Program-made: the position numbers and the translations under genes | Assembly: GCA_900404475.1 (NCBI GenBank) | Contig: OUQQ01000258.1 | Location: 1 to 64,000 of the forward strand | Source: Spongospora subterranea | Taxonomy: Eukaryota > Endomyxa > Phytomyxea > Plasmodiophorida > Plasmodiophoridae | DNA: 64,000 bases | Reading direction: 5' to 3' | In this document: piece after piece, positions 23,019 to 33,774 of the stretch | Position numbering within the stretch: the first letter of the stretch is position 1 | How the letters are laid out: the number at the start of each line of letters is the position of its first letter | Notes under the pieces: generated by a model | Databases searched by the model: none | What the model saw: only the letters and a program-made list of their open reading frames with translations | Told to the model about the DNA's origin: nothing

Positions 23019-24371
23019 CTACATCATCAGTTTTATATTCTCGAGAAGATTTTCACCCCTCTGATTACTCATCAACTGTTCAAGCTCAATAAACCAAGTA
23101 GTCCAAGCAACAACTTCTTCTTCGTCCAGCTCCGCGATCTTATCGAACCATTTGAAATCGCGTAGGACCGATCTGATTGACTTGACATACGAGTCATTGC
23201 ACTGTTGCAGGATCGTTTTTTTCAGCCTTTCAAGAAGATGTTGCCGATCACCTACTTCGATATCCTGAACGGCAGACTTTCCACGCGATTGTTGCAACAT
23301 TTTACGCAACGCAATTGGCGGTAAATCATTAAGATCATCAAGCGTGAGATTGCGAACTCCAAACGGGAACTTGATTGGGGCCATAAACTTCTCTCGCACC
23401 AGTGCGTTTGAGAGAATGTGCCTCAAAAACTGATCACTAGCTCCAAATGGGACCCGGATTCGTCGCTCCTTGAGAGCAGTCACCAATCCATCATATTCGA
23501 GCTCGGATGGTTGAACAGCACATGATAATAACAGAGATTTTCGTCTGATCTGCAGCAACAGATCAAGCCTAAACTCTTGCTCTTGGATTGTCCCTGAAGT
23601 CGGAAGTCCAACTGCTTGCAGAGTGTTCTGTGTGGACGAATGACGAAGGCGCCTTAGCTTTTCTAGGCATTCGGCTTGGTTTAGGTCTGCGATTGATTCA
23701 CGCATCTCCTTCAGAACTGCTTCTTCCTCTTCAACAAGAGTAGCTTCCTTTCTCAGCTCGACTCGCAGAGATGCCACATTCTTGGCAAGCGTGTTCGTCG
23801 TATTGAGATTTCTTAGTAGGCACTCTTGCTGAATCAGTTCTTTGCGCCGATCCGTTGCTCGTCGGAGATCAGTCGTAAACACGCGGCTGAGGACGTCTCT
23901 AAGCTCGACAGCGCTCACATCATCATGAGGTACAAATGATGAATCGATTTTCTTCACTTCCATTAGCAGAGCGTCTGTATCCATGTCATCGAGCTTCGTT
24001 ATGCTCTCGGCGTTGCATAATGTTTGCAATCCGATTTCAGGCGTGCCGAGAAGATTATCAAGTTCTTCCTCGTTCGAGATTCGGCTACCCAAAAGCTCCA
24101 TCCTTAACTGAACATTGCTGCTGGCGGCAGCGACCAAGCACCTGATGTTGTTTTGAAGTTCGCTCTTGGTCCTCGCCAAGGTTGGCCAGATAGAGATAGG
24201 AGGGCTGGTCAAATCGAATATGATCTCCGTATTCATTTCCGAGAATTTCAGTTGTCTGTCGATAACAATCAAACTTTCGCTCGTTCTTCTCGTTCGTTTA
24301 GGTCGTCTGTACGTTAGTGGAGCCATCAACTCTCGTTTTTTATACATCATGGACTCCATAACCGATACCAT
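23019..24371 (-). CDS. Unidentified 450-residue protein with SAP-like helices and coiled coil
   Basis: A single open exon, unusual in this intron-rich window. Residues 1-60 are basic. A long charged, probably coiled-coil region covers about residues 170-260 (RKEATLVEEEEAVLKEMRES). Two or three stretches resemble SAP-type helix-turn-helix: AVGLPTSGTIQEQEFRLDLL near residue 280, and LNDLPPIALRKMLQQS near 370 followed by GDRQHLLERLKKTI. SAP motifs bind DNA/RNA or, in LETM1-like proteins, occur in mitochondrial membrane proteins; no transmembrane segment is obvious here. Function is not assigned. The start is the first in-frame ATG; the frame at 24347-24556 (-) could be an upstream exon, but its phase does not fit simple splicing. 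Confidence 0.6.
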   Translation of the reverse strand: MVSVMESMMYKKRELMAPLTYRRPKRTRRTSESLIVIDRQLKFSEMNTEIIFDLTSPPISIWPTLARTKSELQNNIRCLVAAASSNVQLRMELLGSRISNEEELDNLLGTPEIGLQTLCNAESITKLDDMDTDALLMEVKKIDSSFVPHDDVSAVELRDVLSRVFTTDLRRATDRRKELIQQECLLRNLNTTNTLAKNVASLRVELRKEATLVEEEEAVLKEMRESIADLNQAECLEKLRRLRHSSTQNTLQAVGLPTSGTIQEQEFRLDLLLQIRRKSLLLSCAVQPSELEYDGLVTALKERRIRVPFGASDQFLRHILSNALVREKFMAPIKFPFGVRNLTLDDLNDLPPIALRKMLQQSRGKSAVQDIEVGDRQHLLERLKKTILQQCNDSYVKSIRSVLRDFKWFDKIAELDEEEVVAWTTWFIELEQLMSNQRGENLLENIKLMM

Positions 24372-24555
24372 CCAGTTTTCGTTCGGGGAAACAGTGACGG
24401 ATTGGACAATGAAGTTCCGTTATCCAGGATAAACCAGGGAATAATTCGCCCATGAGTCACGCCAAACCGGAAGACTTGCCGATCAGCTTCCAACATCGCG
24501 TAAATGACTTTGCAGACCGTTGATCGATCCGATAAGTCAATCGGGGTCCGAAGCA

Positions 24556-24958
24556 ATGTCCAGTGCGCTGTGGCGATTTCCGAGCATGTCTGGCGCCCGT
24601 CGAGCGGCTGTGTTTGGGAGCGACGATCTGGTGAAGATATCGGTCATGGTCAAACCTAACGCTAAGGCGACATCAGTCACCGATATGGGGGAAACCGTTG
24701 GGATTAGGCTTGCAGCGCCACCCAGGGTACGTGATAAATGTATCGGGCTTCGTGAACAAGTATAGCTCATTTTAAATCCAGGACGGTGCTGCTAACATTG
24801 AACTTTGCAAATTTTTTGCCAAGCTGTTTGGGTTGGCAAAACGTGACGTCAGCGTTGATCATGGGGGCAGTTCTCGAACCAAAATCGTTCTTTGCAAGGG
24901 AATTACTGTTCAATCCGCTATTAATATACTACAGAATGCTATTCAATTGTATTTTTAA
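24556..24958 (+). CDS. DUF167/YggU-family protein
   Basis: Two exons separated by an intron at about 24728-24780. Exon 1 has the family strand KISVMVKPNAKATSVTD and ends GIRLAAPPR; exon 2 continues DGAANIELCKFFAKLFGL, then RDVSVDHGGSSRTKIVLCKG, and ends at TAA 24956-24958. The PxGKANxxLxxxLaxxL and GxxSRxKxV patterns of UPF0235 are clear. Total about 115 residues, normal for the family. The biochemical role of the family is unknown. ATG 24556 is used; ATG 24586 is an alternative. The satellite array starts about 140 bp downstream. Confidence 0.8.
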
Positions 24959-25094
24959 ATACTCAGTAGTTGCGATAAACTCGGTTTACACAGTAATGTA
25001 TTGCGTATTGGTGAAAATGGACCAACAAACAGAAAATCTCCCAGTTTTGTTTTCGCCAGAGCTAGGACCTTGATGTCGGTTCCTATGGCCGTAG

Positions 25095-26105
25095 CCCCTT
25101 AGTGTCAGAGTGGCCATATGTTCACCTAACGCTCGCGTAGCCCCCTTAGTGTCAGAGTGGCCATATATTCACCTAACTCTCGCGTAGCCCCTTAGTGTCA
25201 GAGTGGCCATATGTTCACCTAACGCTCGCGTAGCCCCCTTAGTGTCAGAGTGGCCATATATTCACCTAACTCTCGCGTAGCCNNNNNNNNNNNNNNNNNN
25301 NNNNNNNNNNNNNNNNNNNNNNNNNNNNNNNNNNNNNNNNNNNNNNNNNNNNNNNNNNNNNNNNNNNNNNNNNNNNNNNNNNNNNNNNNNNNNNNNNNNN
25401 NNNNNNNNNNNNNNNNNNNNNNNNNNNNNNNNNNNNNNNNNNNNNNNNNNNNNNNNNNNNNNNNNNNNNNNNNNNNNNNNNNNNNNNNNNNNNNNNNNNN
25501 NNNNNNNNNNNNNNNNNNNNNNNNNNNNNNNNNNNNNNNNNNNNNNNNNNNNNNNNNNNNNNNNNNNNNNNNNNNNNNNNNNNNNNNNNNNNNNNNNNNN
25601 NNNNNNNNNNNNNNNNNNNNNNNNNNNNNNNNNNNNNNNNNNNNNNNNNNNNNNNNNNNNNNNNNNNNNNNNNNNNNNNNNNNNNNNNNNNNNNNNNNNN
25701 NNNNNNNNNNNNNNNNNNNNNNNNNNNNNNNNNNNNNNNNNNNNNNNNNNNNNNNNNNNNNNNNNNNNNNNNNNNNNNNNNNNNNNNNNNNNNNNNNNNN
25801 NNNNNNNNNNNNNNNNNNNNNNNNNNNNNNNNNNNNNNNNNNNNNNNNNNNNNNNNNNNNNNNNNNNNNNNNNNNNNNNNNNNNNNNNNNNNNNNNNNNN
25901 NNNNNNNNNNNNNNNNNNNNNNNNNNNNNNNNNNNNNNNNNNNNNNNNNNNNNNNNNNNNNNNNNNNNNNNNNNNNNNNNNNNNNNNNNNNNNNNNNNGT
26001 TCACCTAACGCTCGCGTAGCCCCCTTAGTGTCAGAGTGGCCATATATTCACCTAACTCTCGCGTAGCCCCTTAGTGTCAGAGTGGCCATATGTTCACCCA
26101 ACTCA
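25095..26105. repeat. Satellite array of alternating 46/47-bp units (93-bp higher-order repeat)
   Basis: Units start cccctta or ccccctta and end ctcgcgtag. Type A (46 bp) has catatgttcacctaacgctc; type B (47 bp) has catatattcacctaactctc. Before the gap the order is A (25095-25140), B (25141-25187), A (25188-25233), B (25234-25280). After the gap it is partial A (25999-26019), B (26020-26066) and a truncated A from 26067. The A/B dimer is therefore a 93-bp higher-order unit, and copies are identical at the bases I compared. The array probably continues through the run of N. Nothing in it looks protein-coding. Confidence 0.93.
25283..25998. other. Assembly gap (716 N) inside the satellite array
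   Basis: A run of N begins two bases into a repeat unit and ends inside another. Satellite on both sides implies that the assembler failed on the array; the true length is unknown. Confidence 0.99.
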
Positions 26106-26156
26106 GTATATAATCTGTCGCTGATCACAACGATAACGAACGGTTCCCCGACGGGG

Positions 26157-26775
26157 ATGGACGATCAGCTAGCAGAAGACCCTGGGTCATTGCAGGAGCC
26201 AGCACACAAAAATGGGCGCCGCTGGAACCGGTTCATCGAGGTTCTGGATCGGACTTTGGAACGGTCGTTGAATGAGGGAATAGTTGCCAATACCGCAAAT
26301 GGTCTTGGCAATCCAACGTTGGTCAACGATTGTCTTGCTCAAATGCTGCTCATTGTTCGGGCGAATATCAAGGTCAGCACTATCTCCTCAACATATGATT
26401 ACAGTCGTCACTGCCCTCCTAGAGCGAATTCGTTGAGATTGCCAATTACTGGGATCTTCCATCAAAATTACAATTGATGGACGATATTGAGCGACGGCAG
26501 CCTATTCGACAAGACGGTCGTCGTGTGTCAGTTAAACTGCTTCAAATGATTTTTTTTTTGCTGATCCACAATTCAGATTAGCCCCGCTGCCCGTTCCGGT
26601 CAACGAAACTGCTGCAAGGAAGGCTATTGATTTGAAGAGACAAAACAACGAACATCTCCGAGAAATATTACTGGCGAAAGAGAAGGAGAATCAAGATTTA
26701 CAGCGGCGTATTGCAGAGTTGGATAAGTCTGCAGCAACTCTGGCTTCAACTGTTAAACAATGTGCACAAGGCTAA
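26157..26775 (+). CDS. Possible NNF1/PMF1-like kinetochore (MIND complex) subunit
   Basis: Three exons on the plus strand. Exon 1 (from ATG 26157) reads RWNRFIEVLDRTLERSLNEG and LVNDCLAQMLLIVRANIK. Exon 2 (about 26430-26505) gives EIANYWDLPSKLQLMDDIER. Exon 3 (about 26575-26775) has LAPLPVPVNETAARKAIDLK and ends in a heptad-like coiled coil, EKENQDLQRRIAELDKSA. The helical head, the linker with a conserved Leu/Asp patch and the C-terminal coiled coil resemble PMF1/NNF1 of the MIS12/MIND complex, which links the kinetochore to microtubules. The similarity is modest and by eye, so another small coiled-coil protein remains possible. The start lies only about 50 bp from the satellite. Confidence 0.5.
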
Positions 26776-26863
26776 ATAAACACCAATATTTATTGAGTTT
26801 ACTGTCATTTGATTGTATGGGCTGTGATGTCAAACAATATGATTGTCTATCGCATAGATATCG

Positions 26864-27025
26864 ATGTCGTTCTACGATTTTTTTTCTGGCAAACTGACCC
26901 CGAATGCGTTCAGACATGTGTCATTGACGAAGGGCGGGGTAAATGACTTGGAGTTTCGAAAGGACTTGCGAGCGTGTCGCCCGATTGTGGCTATTGAGAC
27001 TGAGCCTAACGCCTCTCGTCGTTGA
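26864..27025 (+). CDS. Hypothetical short open frame (53 residues)
   Basis: ATG 26864 opens MSFYDFFSGKLTPNAFRHVS and runs 53 codons to TGA. Composition looks coding, and the frame could be the first exon of a longer spliced gene, but the sequence downstream is transposon debris and no partner exon was found. No family recognised. Confidence 0.3.
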   Translation: MSFYDFFSGKLTPNAFRHVSLTKGGVNDLEFRKDLRACRPIVAIETEPNASRR

Positions 27026-27029
27026 TTGC

Positions 27030-27770
27030 ACAATGAAAGTTGGGGAAAAACCCCAATGAGAAATGCTGGGTCAGAAGTAGTGGTTTCGGTGAGCCATTCG
27101 TATTGCTCCTGGGAGTCTGGGTTGCTGTCCTAACAGGTTCCTGGCGCTTCTGCAGTCTTTCTGCTGCCCCAATTCGTTCACCATACAATGCCCGACTTTC
27201 ACACCGTCTAAAATGTACCATCCTGTGCCTACGTTTGTCCCACCATCGCTCAGGTTTGAGCGGAAACATCAGAAGCAAATGCCATGGTGGCTGAATTTAA
27301 GCAACGACATCATGCGATTCTTTGTCTAATAAATAAGGTCGCTGTTATCTCAAACCCGTCTGCATTCTTTCCGAGTTTGATTATGGTAGCGGCAGCAGGT
27401 GGAAGTTCGGGGTGAAGCGGTTGCCGTTCAGGGGATAGCTGGAGTCTACCATGGCATTCGCAAACGAACTCCGACACCATAACGCTTTTACCTTTGCCTT
27501 TCTGGCGCTGTGGCCGATGATCCATGTCCATCCACACAGTTTTCTTACCATCAAAAGCACTAAGACAGTTTTTATCTTGAACGACCTTGATTAAGGGTCG
27601 TTCATCAGTTCGTAACTCTGGGGTGATAACTTCATCTCATTTCTCGAATATGTGTAAACATTCCGGTCGTGGAAATTTTTTGCGATATTCAACAACCTCA
27701 CTACGCTCATGGCCGTCGATGTAAAAGACCTTCGCCTTGCACCACTCTATGTTATTGAAGAACGTGCAAC
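27030..27770 (-). pseudogene. Fossil DDE transposase
   Basis: The minus strand carries blocks of a DDE-type transposase known from fungal and oomycete genomes. From about 27755 it reads KVFYIDGHERSEVVEYRKKF, then after an in-frame stop LIKVVQDKNCLSAFDGKKTV (first catalytic Asp in VVQD), then KGKGKSVMVSEFVCECHGRL (about 27500-27440). Further blocks near 27240-27170 (TGWYILDGVKVGHCMVNELG) correspond to the C-terminal region. Stops and frame changes interrupt the blocks, so the copy is dead. Terminal repeats were not found, so element limits are approximate. Confidence 0.6.
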
Positions 27771-29084
27771 CCAGAGCTGGGCAGTGCGTTGCGATATCTT
27801 GGCAGGTTTCTCCATTGCCAGTCCTTCATGAAGCGACGTCGATCCCGACTGGGAAAAGGAACTGCCTGACAACTATTCGTTGACCTGACTACACAACCAA
27901 CGTTAACAGCACTGCTGGACATCATCGTCTAATATCAGAGATTTGAATTTCAGACGTTTCCCTGGTTGTAAACTTGGCAATCTTCCGTTAGCAATTCAAT
28001 ACCCTGCCCAAGATTTGATGCGTTTAGACTGCAATTCTCCGGTTGTGTTTCGGAAAAATGAGCGACTGACTTCCAGAGTTGATTCATTCTTGGTTCGGGG
28101 GGATGTAAGGATCGAATCTGAATAACAGCCGATTGACATACGTCGCTAGAGCATCGTACTTTTGATGGGTCTGATTAATGCACATTCAAAATCCCAGCTA
28201 ACATTGCCAAGGCGATCAGGAAAAGTACGAACTGTGCGAACCTGGAGACGTGTTGTCAGAACATGCACAGTCTCTGGCGATTAAGTTGGACATCGAGGAC
28301 ACTTATACAGCAACGGGGACTTACTCGTCATCAATAGATATGCTCCCTCTGTTTTTCGCTTGTCGGATACGGGATTTGAAAATGGCCCTGAAGTGGCGTC
28401 TCGGGCTTAAACGAGCCTGTATTTGGATGACAAAACACCAGCAACGGATGGGGTTGGTGGATAACAAAGAATTGTGTTAATTCGTGAAAACACAGAGCCA
28501 AACATGAAAAGGGCAAGACGGGTCGGATCCCTCACCTCAGGAGACGAATGATGGCGATAAAGCACAAAGGAGAGGAATTTCTGAGGAGAGAGTATCCATA
28601 CGCGAGGGCAGGACACAGCTGGACAATTACGTGAAAAGGAAACGTCTGAGACCGTGATCATCGTTGAGTTGTTTTTCCCATTTTGACGAGTAACGAGCGG
28701 GACTATTGTCATCATCATGTAAACAAGCTGGAGCATGAACAAAAGGAATAGGTGCAGGGTAGTTGTTCCAACATCGTGAGATTGGTGTGAAATCGTATGA
28801 TTTTATCTGATTAGATTTTATTGGTTTTTGCAAGAGCTCACCGTCTGTGAACTCTGATAATACCAGCTGTGCTGTGAATAGTACCGATTCTTGCTGTATA
28901 AATGGAATAGACAGACGGATTCATCATGAGGTCTAAACAGACGACAATCTTCAGAAATCGAGAGAACGGAAATGGTCAGCAGTGGCGTTCAGACAAAACA
29001 TCGCTATCCTATGAAACAATAATTTGAAGGCGATTTATGGATTTTTGATCGTTTTCAACACGCGCATGGTCAACCGGTTTTATT
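27771..29084. other. Unassigned region
   Basis: No frame on either strand gives a recognisable domain. The frame at 27943-28125 (+) and those at 28250-28516 are short and unmatched. The left part may still belong to the neighbouring fossil transposase. Confidence 0.4.
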
Positions 29085-29876
29085 TCACCCGTATTCAACA
29101 AGCACGATACGGAACCAGGCATCGACGTAAACGATGAGATCACAAACATCCGTCGAAACTGGAAAAGAGAGCGTTTTGCCGAATAACGTGTCCCACATTA
29201 CCTTACGCCGAATGATAACATTAAGGGGGGCCCTCTTATCCAATCGAGATTTACAGTCTTTGATGGTCGTTGTGACATCAAGGGATGTTTTGACCCGCTC
29301 GGCGAGTTTCACTTGCAGATCGATACACTGTGGAGGGAGAGCGACGTGCTTGCTTGCAATAACAGCGGCGGTTTTGTCATCCGAACTCCAAATTGATTGC
29401 GTCGCTTTTGACCAGTTGTTACCCTCTTTGTTTATAAGATCGTCCATTTTCTGATAGAGGTGGAATAGCTGATCGAACGATGTCTTATAAGCTGAGAAAT
29501 AGCTCTGTTCCGCGGCCTGGAGGGCATGATTGTACCTCCGAGCACTGCGATCCTTGTTTCCAGCGTATTTCATATGGTATTGTTCATACTGCTGGCGATA
29601 GGCTGTGCATTGCTCTGGTGTCGGGGGAGTATTGGAATACTGAGTAAGTTTCCTGATTAGATATTCATTCGCCGCAACGAACTCTGGGTCGGGTTGGGAG
29701 ACGAAAAGATAGACGATGTAAATCAGAACCAGTACGACGACGACTACACCGACGACTTTGGGCCACTTGCGACGTGCTGGCCTCTTGACCGGATTGGAAT
29801 ATTTCTGAGTATATGGGGCCTGCATAAACAGAGGCGGGACCGAGGTTTTCCCATTGATAACTGGCGATGAATTCAT
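29085..29876 (-). CDS. Unidentified single-pass (type II) membrane protein
   Basis: A 263-residue frame without an obvious intron. Residues 1-38 are polar and basic (RPARRKWPK), followed by one strong membrane helix at about 39-62 (VVGVVVVVLVLIYIVYLFVS), then a soluble domain with regular Tyr/Gln-rich helices (YRQQYEQYHMKYAGNKDRSA) and further helices to residue 220. Positive charges before the helix predict a cytosolic N-terminus. Three Cys are spread through the soluble part. No family recognised; it could be an oomycete-specific secretory-pathway or surface protein. The C-terminus may be changed by an unseen intron. Confidence 0.6.
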   Translation of the reverse strand: MNSSPVINGKTSVPPLFMQAPYTQKYSNPVKRPARRKWPKVVGVVVVVLVLIYIVYLFVSQPDPEFVAANEYLIRKLTQYSNTPPTPEQCTAYRQQYEQYHMKYAGNKDRSARRYNHALQAAEQSYFSAYKTSFDQLFHLYQKMDDLINKEGNNWSKATQSIWSSDDKTAAVIASKHVALPPQCIDLQVKLAERVKTSLDVTTTIKDCKSRLDKRAPLNVIIRRKVMWDTLFGKTLSFPVSTDVCDLIVYVDAWFRIVLVEYG

Positions 29877-29915
29877 CGTACTTTATTTAGATGTGACATA
29901 CCGATCGGGATCCTA

Positions 29916-30330
29916 ATGTGGCCGCTTGACCATGCGGCAGCATGCAATGCCGTGACCCTGACTGTAGAAGGCGTCGGCGCTGTCCAACACGATAGCGCCA
30001 CACCGCTTCAGAGCAAATATTTACCGTGGAGTTTGGCCCTGGCCCAGCAGCGGGAGTTTCGACTCGGTGATGCGAATTGGAAAGCGTTGAATACCGTAGT
30101 GAGCAAGCTGTTAGCTTGACCTTTGGACACCTGGTCACCTCATTGTGGGAAGGCAAAAGACACTGACGCACTGGCCAAGGCTGAATCCAATCGTGCAATC
30201 TGGCGATTCGGTTTGCCACTGTCATGGTAATAGTGGGCATAACGGCAACAAAAACAGTGGGTGACAGCCTTCGGCAACACATTCATGAAACGAGTCGGGG
30301 TAATTCCGGTTTCGGGTTCTTAGAGCTTTA
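29916..30330 (+). CDS. Hypothetical small protein, spliced
   Basis: Plus-strand exon from ATG 29916 contains YLPWSLALAQQREFRLGDAN and WKALNTV; an intron with GT at about 30104 and AG at about 30155 joins it to KDTDALAKAESNRAIWRFGL. A third short exon may follow. The joined reading is free of stops and has even, coding-like composition. No family recognised. The minus-strand frame at 29887-30282 is the rival reading of the same DNA and cannot be excluded. Confidence 0.35.
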
Positions 30331-31210
30331 TGAGCCAAACGTTCTGTTCATTCTAGGATTTACGTGCTGTTATACTCCAAACGTAGTAGTTTATTTTTTA
30401 TATAAAACGAAACATTTTTAGATTTATCACACAAAATTCTCGTAGCCAGGATTATCCCACCTTTTTTGTTCTTGAATTTTCAGCTTCAGTTGATTTACCC
30501 AAGGTTTCTGTTCGAGTTATGCCCGGGACACTCTGACGACAATCTTCAATAAAGGCACACCCTTTGTAGAGCAATCTGTTGATGCGGAATGACAGCGAGT
30601 ACGTCGAAAATGCCTGGCTTTATCAGGATATTGAATATGTCCTGGCTCATCATGATGTCCCGCTGCAGTTTTCTGCATTTTTCTTGTTTTCAATGGAACA
30701 AACAATCAAAAACATGGGTGATACTTGGAACCGTCTCTAGGGCGTTTCATGCAACTTCGAAATCACAGCCAACGCCCTCCGGGCCAATGGACTCAGGAAA
30801 TACATGAATTTTACAGGAACGGGGACTTCCCATCATCAATCCATAAAATACAGGTATTTACAATATGTAGAGGCCATGATCCACATTCCGGACCATCATC
30901 ACAAGAAGATGGATAAACGGGTGTTGGGACAAGATGGAAGATGCCATGATCAATAGTTAAATCTGGTCCCGCCTCAGGACTTTGCACAGACCCTGATGGC
31001 CACAACTGCGTTGCAAAGTGGTGCGTGCCAGCACCGAAATCGCAAACGCCAGAAAACTGACGAGTTCGGTCTGGAGTGAAAGCCAGCTCAGGTTGCTTGA
31101 TTGAAACTTATCCGAACATATAGGTACAACCGCCGAACAACTTGCCTTGCAACGGGTAGGGTCCTCTTTGGGATGTTTGGCGACCGCAGTCCATAAAAAA
31201 TGATGTTTTA
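30331..31210. other. Region with a possible unidentified plus-strand gene
   Basis: Near 30590-30830 the plus strand reads NDSEYVENAWLYQDIEYVLA and, after a likely intron, ITANALRANGLRKYMNFTG; at about 30960-31070 TALQSGACQHRNRKRQKTDE. These look like exons of one gene that may run towards the deubiquitinase end, but I could not connect them or name a family. Confidence 0.35.
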
Positions 31211-33774
31211 TTATCGTTGTATTTCATAGAAAAGTAAATACGGATGCCCTGAATAATTTCCATCAGCAATGTCTTCGACCATCATTATTTCGGACGCAAG
31301 ATCGTTGAATGCTACGAACGATTGTAAACTTTCCTGATAGCATAATGACGTGTAATGTCCTGAGTCACCCATTCGACATCACAGATCAGTCTCCCTTTTT
31401 GATGTATGTTTTACTTTCACAAACCTTGATCTATATCGCAACCGTGATGCAATACAATCCCCATCAACCGGTATAGCCCCGTCACTTGGTCATTCGAAAC
31501 TATCCGAGAGAGATCAAGACCGTTTATAGGAAACTTCAGCCTATGCATAATCTGACTTCAATTGAGAAAATGCTTTCTATGGCACATATTGGCACAACCT
31601 TCCGTTTTCCCTTGGAATCCCATTTGGTCCTATTGATGTGGAACAGTATACATTGAGGTAGAGAAATAAATTGATCCTTTTTTGTAGCTGATGCTAAACT
31701 ACCAGAACAATATGTGGACTCACACCTAGTTGAACAGATGGTTGATAAACGACAATCAGACGCGAATCTTTTTGTACCGATATGATGCTGTACCGGCGAG
31801 TTCAACTGGTGCTACCAAGTCGTCTAAACATTCTTCTAGAGAACATGAAAGAACCGGTAATCTAGACGACGACGATTGGCGGCGTGGATAGCGACCTGTT
31901 GTCCGTTGTATACGCTGGCTCTCATTATGCAACCTGCATCGTATTCAAAACTGGTTCATGTTCAGTGCATTGTTTTACCTATTGCATGTAGCATCTAAAT
32001 CCAGTGTTATACAAAAATTGCCAGGAGCGCGATATTGGCTCACTGTTTTGCACTGATGACAAGTCGTAGATGAAACTTGCTTGCAGGTAAAGCTTGACAA
32101 TTTTAGTGGGAATGATAATCACGCAATCACGGAATGATGCTAACCTTTCCCGTATAGAATCACGTACGTGTTGGATGTCCAGTTTACAGACTATTATCGC
32201 TTCCAAAAGGGATGTCAAAAACTCATGTGCGTCCTAAAAAAGGTTCACTTGTAGGTTTTGAATAAAACAAACTTTGGGTGTTGTACGTGTTGCATATATC
32301 CCTAACAACTAGTAAGCATACCATGTATCAAATCAAGCGGGGATTACTTGAAAACTGGGAACTGTCATCATAAACGACTTCACGAAGAACGCAGGACTAA
32401 CTCCTGCCCACTGAAGCAAATCACTCCTATCAATCGCGACACAAACAATACATTATCAGCATACTTTTCCAGACCATATTACTCTGAACAATTTTTGCAT
32501 TTGGCATAATACAGTGGGAACGACATCCGCGACTTTTCCTGAGCGGTTTTAAACAACAATTTCTTTTGGTGGAATTACTATTAGACCTTCAATAGCGGGA
32601 TTCGCGGTATTCGTTCTGGCGATTCGTTTTGCCTCGTGGTACAGATCTTCAGATGATCTTCGTTTTAAGGTCAAACGTTGAGCGATATCGTTCGCATCCG
32701 GTGCATCATATAAAAGACGCCTGATGGCTGACATTGACGATAAACACCTAGATGCAGTTTCAGATATACAGCCGTCAGCGTAACGACATTGTTCCACATC
32801 AATGTTGCGTTTTGATAACAAGTATTGCCAATATTTCTCAACCCAGTACGGCCTAAAAACCTTCTGCCAGAGCTTTCGCCAGGAAACCCGTTTCGTGGAG
32901 ACGGCGGAAGACTGTTGCAAGGGGTTGTAACCAAGCTCAGCGCACCTTGCCCAGCAAACTAGATGTGGAAGCAAGGGTTGGTAATCGTTGATATTGTTCC
33001 CTTGATTAGCTCATTACCTTAAGAAGTTTCCAAGAAGCCACACACCGCTTCTGTAGCATTAAATGATAGTATCTCTGCGCTGTGAACTCAGCGGAAAAGT
33101 CTGGGAAAACATTGTGTAATTGGCATGGATGATCGACTTTCGACCTACCTGGTCGGACATCATCGTCGTCTTTCTGCTTGACAAACTGAAACTGTCGTTT
33201 CGGCCGAGGAATGACGGATCCCTAGAGGGCTAAAGTGAACAAGATTGTGCATGTTATATTGCTGATGTACTAACAGATCGCGTTTTCATGGAATCAAATG
33301 TTTGATTCTGCAATCGACATATTTGCTCTCTCAGCAGAGTGACATATCCTAAAAGCGGTCAGTGCAGAGCTTAGAAGGTGATATAGACCTTACCGAATTG
33401 ATTATCGTTAAGAATCCAGTCATCGCAATCGTAGCAAAACAGCATCTAAATGAACACTACATCATCATGGATGACATGACAGAGAAAAAATTGCATACTT
33501 TCTGGTTAATATGCAAGACTACTGGGTGTCGGGTCTGATTATAATGTTTTTGGGCGTGCTTATTCCTGAATGATAGAGTTTTATGAGCCAATCATCCGAT
33601 GATATTGACACCGCTCTCACCGTACTTGCATGTTCTACCACATCCGGTGTGAGCGCATTGTAGACAAATCCACACCGATTCCGTATTCGAACTGCATTGG
33701 TCACATGTCCACGTGGATGGATTACTAATCTGTTTCAACGATTTGTTACGACAATGGGCTTTCAACGCTGGCAT
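31211..33774 (-). CDS. Ubiquitin carboxyl-terminal hydrolase with ZnF-UBP domain (USP family)
   Basis: Cysteine protease that removes ubiquitin from proteins. The N-terminal exon (33774) is a UBP zinc finger: STWTCDQCSSNTESVWICLQ and CAHTGCGR, then NKHAQKHYNQTRHPVVLHIN (about 33560) and YDCDDWILNDNQFG (about 33430-33390). The catalytic core starts TGLRNIGNTCYQNATL (about 32860; Cys box). It continues with DAHEFLTSLLEAIIV (about 32235-32190), SATKKDQFISLPQCILFHIN (about 31680-31620) and the His box GDSGHYTSLCYQES (about 31370). It ends GHPYLLFYEIQR at 31211. Both catalytic boxes are intact, so it should be active. The layout is that of the USP3/USP44/USP49 group; no closer assignment is made. 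Introns are many and several middle exons are not resolved. Confidence 0.82.

Noticed and set aside
24347..24556. Minus-strand 69-codon frame as first exon of the SAP-like gene
   Set aside because: The only good donor (GTATCG) leaves a phase that does not join the downstream frame at any nearby AG.
25219..26008. Long open frames on both strands across the satellite gap
   Set aside because: They consist almost entirely of unknown bases; the sequenced ends are satellite units, not coding sequence.
25095..26105. Possible CRISPR array
   Set aside because: Units follow each other head to tail with no unique spacers, and the genome is eukaryotic; it is a satellite.
29887..30282. Minus-strand frame of 131 codons
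   Set aside because: The overlapping plus-strand exon reading is extended by a splice to a second exon with continuous coding character; the minus frame is Arg/Cys-rich and unsupported. Kept only as a possible alternative.
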